Below are positions 56,467 to 64,000 of a DNA stretch of 64,000 nt, piece by piece (within the stretch, counting starts at the first letter, position 1; each line of letters opens with the position of its first letter). The stretch lies in contig OW121741.1 of NCBI GenBank assembly GCA_933228675.1, forward strand, positions 35,345,952 to 35,409,951. Direction: 5' to 3'. The position numbers were made by a program, and so were the translations under genes. The DNA comes from Stomorhina lunata. Taxonomy: Eukaryota; Arthropoda; Insecta; Diptera; Rhiniidae. Below the pieces are notes generated by a model. The model was not told the origin of the DNA. It saw only the letters and a list, made by a program, of their open reading frames with translations, and made no database searches.

Positions 56467-57884
56467 GAAAATATGTTAAATAACTAAGTAATTTTAGACG
56501 ATATATATGTAGTTATTTTTTCTCTAATCTCAAAACATAAAATTCAACCCCCGTAAACATAAATGTTTGTAATTATATCAACATTTTTTTATTTATTGTA
56601 CATTTTTTTAACCAGGTTTTTGAAAAAAACATTGAAGTAGTACAAGTAATTCAAGACAAATTGTTAATAAATAAATAATAAAAGTTAATACATAATTTAT
56701 TTCGCATTTATATATATTTTTTTAATAAATTTAATAATAACAATAACAAATTGATAATAATAGAAGTAACAAACAAAATATTTTGTTTTTTATCTAACAA
56801 ATGGTAAAAAAAACAATTTTTTGATTAATCAAAATTTTAAAGATAAGTTTTGGAAATATAACAATGTTTGTCTTTCAAGCTTTTAAATTGTTATTAACTA
56901 AAATAAAAAAAAGTGGAGAAATCTTTGGCATAAAATATTATTAAACTGATTAAGACTTAAATTAAAAATAATTATTTATGAAGAATAACTAACTTAAATT
57001 AATACAGTTGAGGTTAGGTTTAAAAATATATAATCCAAAGAGTTGCCAGATAACTCTAAATGAAGTCTTAAAGTTAAGGCTTTCTACTTAATTGTAATAA
57101 ATATGATAGAGGGGGATTCACTAGAGTGGTATAGTCTCATATAATAATATTGACAATATTGCACATCTTGTAAAAGCTCTCAAATCAAATTTATATTGAG
57201 TCAAATAAAAATTTTTCGAACACATACTTAACTACAATATCTGCTCTACTGAAGAAATCACTTACTGACTCGATTTATTAAAGAACAGTTCGTATTTTTA
57301 AAGAAAATTTAATAACATTTGACTTCTATGGTATAAGCAAGATTTTTTTAGATCAAATCGGTTCATTATTTCATGAACCTCCCATAGTACTGCATTCCCG
57401 GAACATAGATTTTGGCCTTTAAAATAGATCTTGGCCATAAAGTTATTTTTATTTGTATGAAGTTTAGCCAAAATATTGTCCAAATTGTAGTTAAAATCAG
57501 TGAACCAAGTTATATGATAATTGGCCTTTATTTGACCGAACCTCCCAAACAAGACCCTACTTCCAAATGTCACTTTAATACCCACGAAATTATATGACAA
57601 TTGGCTAACACTTCATCTTAGCTCTCTAAGTAGGCCAGTTGCTAAAAATGACCTTAATGGACTTAAATCTCCAAAAATAGGCGCATATCGTTAATCTCAT
57701 GTAGAAAGGCCCTTACTCACACTTTTTTCGAAATTGATTTTTTTTTGTGATTCTAATGCATTTAACACAAGTACACCTCCTCACAAAAATTTAAGGCAGT
57801 TTTATCAAAATTAACGGTTTTTAAGTAATTTTCTAAAAAGCCCTAACTAAAAATATATTTTTAAAAGCCCTATCAAATAAATAA
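56467..57884. other. AT-rich DNA with a diverged DINE-like fragment
   Basis: No gene. The stretch 57320-57640 has family X/Y-like modules (GAACCTCCCATAGTACTGCA, TATATGATAATTGGCC) but no ends. The rest is A/T-rich with no motif. Confidence 0.35.
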
Positions 57885-60245
57885 AACTTTCGCAATTTAA
57901 AGCTTTCGGTTGAATGTATAATGATTTCTTATATTAAACTTTTGTCGACAACGTTTTTCGAATAGAAAACTTTCAATATCACAAGCTTTACTATAGGTAA
58001 CTTTTAATATCTAAAGCTTTCTACTTAAAACATTCCACATCGAAAGCTTCCCAATAAAAAACTGAAAATATTTATCTAAAGTTTTCTTATATAAAACTTT
58101 CGATGTTGAAAGGTTTATTATATAAATATTTATTTATTTATTATATCAAAATATTTCAGATAGAAAACTTTTTATATCAAACTTTCCGACGGAAAATTTT
58201 TAATATCCAAAGCTTTGTTTAAGATAAAAAAGCCCTATCTCGTCAAATTATGTATCGTTGCATCGATAAATAGTAGAAAATTTACTAATCTTAAAGCTTC
58301 CGGTTGGAAGCATAATATTTTCTTATATTAAACTTACGTCTATAACGTTTTTCGGATAAAAAACTTTCAAAACCAAAAGCTTTCCTATGGGTTACTTTTA
58401 ATATATAAAGCTTTCTACTAAAAACATTCCACATCGAAAGCTTTGCAATTAAAAACTGAAATTATTTGTCTAGAGTTTTCTTAGATAAAACTTTCGATAT
58501 CGAAAGATTTATTATATAAAACTTTCACATAGAATGCTTTCAATATCAAAAGCTTTAACATAGAAAGCTTTCAATATCAAAAGCTTTCCTATGAGTAACT
58601 TTTGATATAAAAAGCTTTCAACTAAAAGCGTTCCATATCGAAAGCTTTTCAAAATATTTCCTATTTAAAACTTTCGATATCGACAGGTTTCCTATAATAA
58701 ACTTTTGATATTAAAAGATTTTCTATAGAAAACTTTCGATATCAAAAGATTTCTTATATAAAACTTTTTTCGTCAAGATATTTCGGATTTAAAACCTTTT
58801 ATATCAACAGATTCCTAAGGGTAACTTTCCTATAGAAAAATTTCAATATCAAAAGCTTTCCTTTACATAACTTTAATATCTAAAGCTTTCTAAAAAACTG
58901 TTTATATGAAAAATTCCTATACAAAACTTTTGATGTTAAAAAGATTCCTCTAATAAACATTCGATATCGAGAGATTTCTTTTATAAAACTTTCCTATAGA
59001 ATGCTTTTAATATTAAAAACTTTCCTATGGGTAACTTTTGATATAAGGCTTTCAACTAAAAACGTTTCATATCGAAAAGCTTTTTATATAAAACTTACCT
59101 ATAGAAAAATTTCAATATCAAAAGCTTTCGTTTAGATAACTTTAATATCTAAAGCTTCCTAAAAAACTGTTTATATTAAAAATTCCTTTATAGAACTTTC
59201 GATGTTTAAAGGATTCCTATAATAAACATTCGATATCGAAAGATTTCTTTTATAACACTTTCCTAAATAAAGCTCTCAATATCAAAAGCTTTCCTAACTT
59301 TTGATATAAAAAGCTTTAAACTAAAAACGTTCTATATCGAAAGCTTAAAAAAAAGATTTCCAATTTAAAACTTTCGATGTCGATAGGTTTTCTATAATAA
59401 ACTTTTGAACGATTTTCAATAGAAAACTTTCGATATCAAAAGATTTCTTATATAAAAGTTTTGTTTTGTTTTCGGATTAGAAATCTGTTATATCAAGAGA
59501 TTTTCTAAATTTTACTTTTGATATCCAAAGCTTTCTTCTAAAAATATTCCATAGCAAGAGCTTTCCAATATAAAACTGCCAATATCTGAAGATTAAAAAT
59601 ATAAATCGATGTCAAAGGGCTTCCTATAATAAAATATTGATATAAAACACTTTCAACTAAAAACATTTCATATCGAAAGCTTTCCAAAAAAAAAAAAGAT
59701 TTTCTATATACAATTTTCGATCTTGAAAGGTTTCCTATAATAAACTATTGATTTTTAAAGATTTTCTACAGAAAACTTTCGATATCAAAAGATTTTTCAA
59801 ATTGAAAATCTTTTATATCAACAGATTTCCTAAAGGTTACTTTTAATATCCAAAGCTTTCTTCCAAAAAAAATTCATATCAAAAGCTTTGCAATATAAAA
59901 CTGTCAATATCTAAAATTTTAATATATAAATCTATGTTTTCCTATAATAAACTTTTGATATCGAAAGATTTTCTATAGAAAACTTTTGATTTCCTTCATA
60001 AAACTTTGAATTTTGATTTATATAGAAAACAATAGAAGTTGAACTTTCAATATCAAAAGCTTTCCTACAGAAAGGAAACTTTTTTATCGAAAAATTTCCT
60101 ATAGAAAACTATTGTATTTATATCGAAAGATTTAAATCGAAAGATCCTGTATAAATCATTTCCTATAGAATACATGTGCTATCGAAAGCCTTTCTACTGA
60201 AAATTTTAGCTTTCCTATAGAAAACATTAGCTATGTAAAGCTTTC
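57885..60245. repeat. 2.4-kb degenerate palindromic tandem repeat
   Basis: The array is built from words such as AAAGCTTTC, CTTTCGATATCGAAAG, CTATAGAAAACTTTC and TATCAAAAGCTTTCCTAT in roughly 30-40-bp cycles. Higher-order copies are visible: the block beginning AAAGCTTTCGGTTGAATG (about 57898) recurs near 58292 (offset about 394), and CTTTCTAAAAAACTGTTTAT (about 58885) recurs near 59152 (offset about 267). There is no coding content. Units are themselves near-palindromes, so transcripts would be highly structured. Confidence 0.75.
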
Positions 60246-60606
60246 CCTAATATTATTTGTTTTGATCAATACAGAAAAAAGCTCTAAGTTACATTTATGC
60301 TCTGAAATGAGACTACAATCTATCTCAAATATAATCGAAATCGTCCAAGGCGTGATCCAAAATTCGTATTAACGTTCGAAAAATTTTGATAAGGCTCTAT
60401 TATAAAATTATAATAATAAAATAAAAAAAATAATATTGCGACATTTTTCAGTACTTTTGTTTTCATAACTCACTATTTAAACTTAAAAACTAAAGTCTAA
60501 CTTAACTAACTTACAAAAAATAATACTTAAAAAATTTCCGACTTTTTCAAAACCCCCCGAAATCCAAATATACATACGTACTTAATTATTTTTAAAATTA
60601 AGTTAC
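60246..60606 (-). other. Probable 3' UTR and flank of the 60.6 kb exon
   Basis: Lies directly downstream of the minus-strand TGA. AT-rich, no other feature; no unambiguous polyadenylation signal. Confidence 0.4.
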
Positions 60607-60943
60607 TCAATCTAAATAAAATTTAACCTTAATCTGAGGCGTTACCAGACCACCTTGATTGCCATTATTATTGTGTCTACTTAAAAACGGTGTGGACTCA
60701 TTATTACCTTCTAAACGTCTCAGCAAGCGATCCTGATCGCTTTCACGCGGCGTTGTCGGTATTTCACGTTTGGGTGAGTGTATGCCCGCCAAATTGACCT
60801 TAGTACTAATGCGATTTAATTTTGTCGGCTGATGATCCTGGAATATTTGTGAATTGGCAAATACGGCCAGGATTTCGGGTCCCAACATCGGTACATTGGT
60901 TTGGGTTTCACGTCTATACACCTCTTCGTCAATTTTGCCATTA
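60607..60943 (-). CDS. Terminal coding exon of an unrecognised gene
   Basis: On the minus strand, acceptor AACACAG (AG at 60944-60945) opens a 337-nt coding segment. It completes a Ser codon split with the upstream exon and ends LVTPQIKVKFYLD-stop at 60607. Notable stretches are KIDEEVYRRETQTNVPMLGP, EILAVFANSQIF, and a Ser/Thr/Arg/Asn-rich tail (TPRESDQDRLLRRLEGNNES). It has no membrane span and looks like a soluble or cytoplasmic C-terminus. Read with 61166-61322 it forms one frame with correct GT/AG borders, which strongly supports both exons. Family unknown to me. Confidence 0.82.
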
Positions 60944-61165
60944 CTGTGTTAATGAATTTTATTAATATTTACAAAATTTATTTTAAGAAATTCAAGTCAA
61001 GAAAATTTTTTTTTAGCAATAATTGAATTGTTAAATATTTTCTGGAGTTAATTAATTTGTGATCATGACTGATCATGTTTGCTTTAAAAATTTATTGATA
61101 TTTTTATTAAAGCGTATAATTCGCTTGTGCTTTTTTTTATTTATTTAATAAATTAGTAAAATTAC
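60944..61165 (-). other. Short intron (222 bp)
   Basis: Donor GTAATTTTA at the 61165 side and acceptor ending ATTAACACAG at 60944. Joining the exons preserves the frame: TTC AG|T AAT GGC. Size and AT content are normal for a fly intron. Confidence 0.8.
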
Positions 61166-61322
61166 CTGAATAGGGCTGATGAGTTGCCTCGTCTCAATGG
61201 TTGCTCCACTACAATTTGGGGTACAGTTAAATTGTTATTGTCCGCTGTTTGAATACGTCCCAAAATATTGCCATTTTTCTGGGAGGCTATATAATCATCA
61301 TCGTCATCGGGATTATAGTTGG
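61166..61322 (-). CDS. Internal coding exon of the same gene
   Basis: The 157-nt exon on the minus strand starts after TTTTTTTGCAG (AG at 61323-61324) with two bases completing a codon, then encodes NYNPDDDDDYIASQKNGNIL and continues GRIQTADNNNLTVPQIVVEQ, PLRRGNSSALF, and donates AG|GTAATT. The run of five Asp residues and the Asn-rich middle suggest a disordered acidic linker. The upstream exons lie beyond 64 kb or further into the intron; none was recognised up to the window edge. Confidence 0.78.
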
Positions 61323-61779
61323 CTGCAAAAAAAGTTTGAAAAAGTCATTAGAACTAATTGAGTTGTTGGAGAAATAAATAATTGTGTGATAATTCTGGAA
61401 ATCGTGTTAAACGTTCGTAATCTAGAAAATGACTTGGGGTAAAAATTGGTCATTAAGTATAGTTGAGTAGAATTCTAAAATTAACGGACTATATTTAAAA
61501 CCATTCTAAAGTGCCAAAAGTTTCTTGAGATATGAACCCCAAAAGATTTATATCACAATGAGATCTATATCATGAATAGAGCTATGAGATCTGCTAGAGA
61601 CTAGAATGAACCTATACATATTTCAACTGTTGAAGAGCACCACAAAATACCCTTGATCCTTTCCCAACTTCACACCCTGACAAGTATGAAGTCAAAGCTC
61701 TTGTACCTCTTGTAAAATCCGATCATTGTACCATTTCCTCCTCTTTTTCATTCTTCGCACTTTATAATGTTTCATAAAC
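61323..61779 (-). other. Intron sequence, no feature
   Basis: Upstream intron of the minus-strand gene. No repeat or frame supported here. Confidence 0.45.
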
Positions 61780-63270
61780 AGCCACGAAACTATTATATTT
61801 TTTATACGAAAAAGGTCGTTAAGCTGAGCTCAACGAGTTTTATAGGCGCTTCAACTGGAACCATAGTTTCCTCGACAATAACCTCGCCGGAAATGAAAAT
61901 GGTTAATCAGATGTGCAAACATGCTGTTAGATCCCGAGAAGAGTTACTTATTTGCAACGCAACCAGGTAAGACGTACATGTGCCAAACTATTAAGACGTG
62001 AAAAAGTTCTGTACGAGCGATGTTTTCGTACTAAAATTCTTGCTGATACTTAAGACAGCAAGAGTTTCTGGCTCTTTTAAAGGATGGTCAAACATTCAAC
62101 GACCCAGTTAAACTTTTAGCTTAAATATTCGCAAGTATGTCTTGCTTGCCGGAAAGTACTTAGCCTGTGCCCTAGTTTGGAAGACTATCTGTAAGTATGC
62201 GTAAGATATTAATTTGCGCATGTGCTGTAAAACGCGTTTTAGCGGATCTTGACATAAACAAGTCTCCATGGTCGGATGGTATTATAGCACTGGTCTTGAA
62301 GCAGTGCTTTTCGACTCTTGAGCGACCTTTAGCTAACCTTTTCAGCATCTTGTGTCAAACTTGTTGAAAGTTTGCTAATGTTACGTCAATTTCTAAAAAG
62401 GCTGAGACTAACACTTATTGCTTTTGGTGCCGGTAATAACTTTTCTCGATTTATATCGACCTTCTTTATGAACGACCTTCTACGTCAAACTCGAATCCCA
62501 TCTGCTCCTTTGCAGATGATAGCAACATTTGACATTCATATTCGCTCAATTATAGACAAAGCCTTTCAGAGGTTGACGATAAAGGTTGAAAGCCCTTTAG
62601 AGGTTGACATGAATGAATCATTAAACCACGATTTAGAAACATTTTCAGATTGGGGTCGCTAGAATAGAGTTGATTTTAATGAGCGAAAAACTTAATATTG
62701 TATGCTTACGCTTGTTACATCAACTGTATTAATGGGCCGTGTAAATATTGCGGATTCAGAAGCTCTTGATGTTCTGGATATGAAAATACAGTACAATGTC
62801 CGCTGGACTCAACACATCTTTCATTTGTCGAAAGAAGCATTCAAGTGCGATTTTTGAGAGACTTCACTGCATCTAATCTTACATTCGACCAAAAATGGAA
62901 TACAACTTTCATGTATAGGCCTGTGCTTCAAAGTCACTTTTGGAGCTTCTCGACTGCGTACAGGAGAGCGCGAAGGTGCTTATCAATGATACTATGACAG
63001 CCAATTCTGTTGATTCTCTAGAACATCGTCGCAATGTTTAAAGTATTTCAGTGTTCTATCGATACTACAATGTTGAACAAATACTACTCCCTCTATCATC
63101 CTTCCTATAACCCATTTTCCTAGTTCCAACGCAATGCGTTGCATATGCAAGGGTCATCCCCTGAGTAGCGGTCCTATAGCAAACAAAAATTGTTTTCATC
63201 TGAGACTAAGTCTTTTCGAGATAGAAGTTAGATGATTGATACCTTAAATTCGGATCTAATTTTAATTTCT
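61780..63270 (+). pseudogene. Jockey-type non-LTR reverse transcriptase, decayed
   Basis: Plus-strand fragments occur in the right order across about 1.5 kb: AVKRVLADLDINKSPWSDGI with IALVLKQCFSTLERPLANLF (RT start block), NPICSFADDSNI (FADD catalytic block at about 62485-62520), LNHDLETFSDWGR with NRVDFNERKT, then GRVNIADSEALDVLDMKIQY with NVRWTQHIFHLSKEAFKCDF, and a final YRSPLSSSFLYNPFS-like tail. All are separated by stops and frameshifts. It is in the opposite orientation to the host exons. Confidence 0.75.
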
Positions 63271-63409
63271 AAACGTGGTCGTACAAAAAGATTTGTCTGC
63301 TACTGAAACAAGTGCACATTCCTGTAATAGAACATCTTTGGACAAATGGGTCTGGGTAGTGAGTTAAATGAAGGGATTATATCAAGCTTTTATAAGGGGG
63401 TTACCTAAC

Positions 63410-63960
63410 GGAAATTGGAGAAATTGGAGAGGCAAATCCCTACTAAATATGATATTGTTGTCAATCGAATTAGTGGAAATTTGCAACCACTACTAACAAG
63501 AGAGTAAATAGGATTCCGATCCCACAGATCATGAATTGATCATGTGAATGGCTTGCGTGAGATTAAGACGGCCACTCGGTTGAATGGTAAAATCGACTTC
63601 TTTTGGGATTTGGGATTCTTTTGGGAAAAGGAATCCTTCTTGAGCTTGATTATGCTGATGACAAATGGCTACTTACAAACATTGGGGTACTACAGAAAAA
63701 GAATATTTTGAACCTAAGCAACTAAACAGAAAGCAATAGTCCAAGACATAAAAGAAATAAAATAGAGATGGATAGGTCATACCTTAAGAAAGCCTAGATA
63801 CGACATTGCCCGACATGTATTAAAGTAAAATTCACAAGAAAGCCGCAGAACGGGTAGGCCTTTAAAGTTAGAAGCTATACGAATATGACAAATATGGGGT
63901 GAAATAAAGTATCTGGCATTAATGGATCTAAATTGGATCATTTTGTTGTGGCTCTAAAAC
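63410..63960 (+). pseudogene. Second non-LTR RT pseudogene, internally deleted
   Basis: NWRGKSLLN, then NRISGNLQPLLTRE-stop-IGFRSHRS and IDHVNGLREIKTA match RT blocks 2-3 of RTE/CR1-like elements. LELDYADDKWLL carries the catalytic YADD but follows too soon, so a central piece is deleted. RWIGHTLRKPRYDIARHVLK and later RRTGRPLKLEA are the C-terminal tail. It is probably related to the family at 1960-2528 and 26507-26550. Confidence 0.7.
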
Positions 63961-64000
63961 TAGGGTTAGCAAAATAGGGCTTTTTTCTGTAGTAATCAAA

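Overview
The window looks like nuclear DNA of a higher fly (Diptera, possibly a calyptrate or blowfly-like genome). The evidence is a strongly AT-rich background, spliced coding exons with GT/AG borders, a dense mixture of DINE-1/mini-me-type elements carrying GTCY microsatellites, mariner-superfamily elements of the DD41D and DD34D types, and fragments of several non-LTR retrotransposons. No bacterial-style operon, rRNA gene or credible functional tRNA is visible. The species cannot be named from sequence alone.

Host coding content is small and lies on the minus strand. Two consecutive exons (61166-61322 and 60607-60943) join cleanly in frame and end in a stop. A third exon (30713-31479), about 29 kb further downstream, also ends in a stop. 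Both acceptors enter after the first base of a codon, so the two 3' ends could be alternative C-termini of one gene; they could also belong to two genes. The peptides are Ser/Thr/Asn-rich and low in hydrophobic stretches, like cytoplasmic tails, and I do not recognise them.

The rest is mostly mobile DNA. 1-8.6 kb: non-LTR fragments, a long-TIR MITE and a tandemly duplicated DINE-like segment. 8.9-14.5 kb: two inverted 1302-bp DD41D (rosa-like) transposons, one with an intact 361-aa transposase and one broken, flanking a DINE-like copy and a 977-bp hAT-like element with a perfect 8-bp target duplication. 14.5-18.3 kb: AT-rich filler and a low-repeat segment. 18.3-28 kb: copies of a DNA element with TIR GGGCAAATCC and internal TGACGGACGCTAC motifs, invaded by other elements. 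28-30 kb: a MITE with a TAA duplication inside a DINE-like copy, and a short MITE. 31.6-34.1 kb: about 225 copies of an 11-bp satellite just upstream of the 31.5 kb splice acceptor. 36.7-43 kb: decayed transposon proteins, a tRNA-derived SINE and a large foldback-like element. 45.4-49.9 kb: a nest in which one DINE-like element was invaded by a SINE and three different DNA transposons; other copies in the window supply the empty sites. 50.7-54.2 kb: a palindromic head-to-head mariner, a piggyBac-like MITE and a foldback element with 196-bp arms. 55.8-60.2 kb: a second 8-bp-TSD element and 2.4 kb of degenerate palindromic tandem repeats. 61.8-64 kb: two decayed non-LTR reverse-transcriptase copies.

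If the exons belong to one gene, most of the window is introns enlarged by nested insertions. Empty-site comparisons between copies inside the window are the strongest evidence for several elements.
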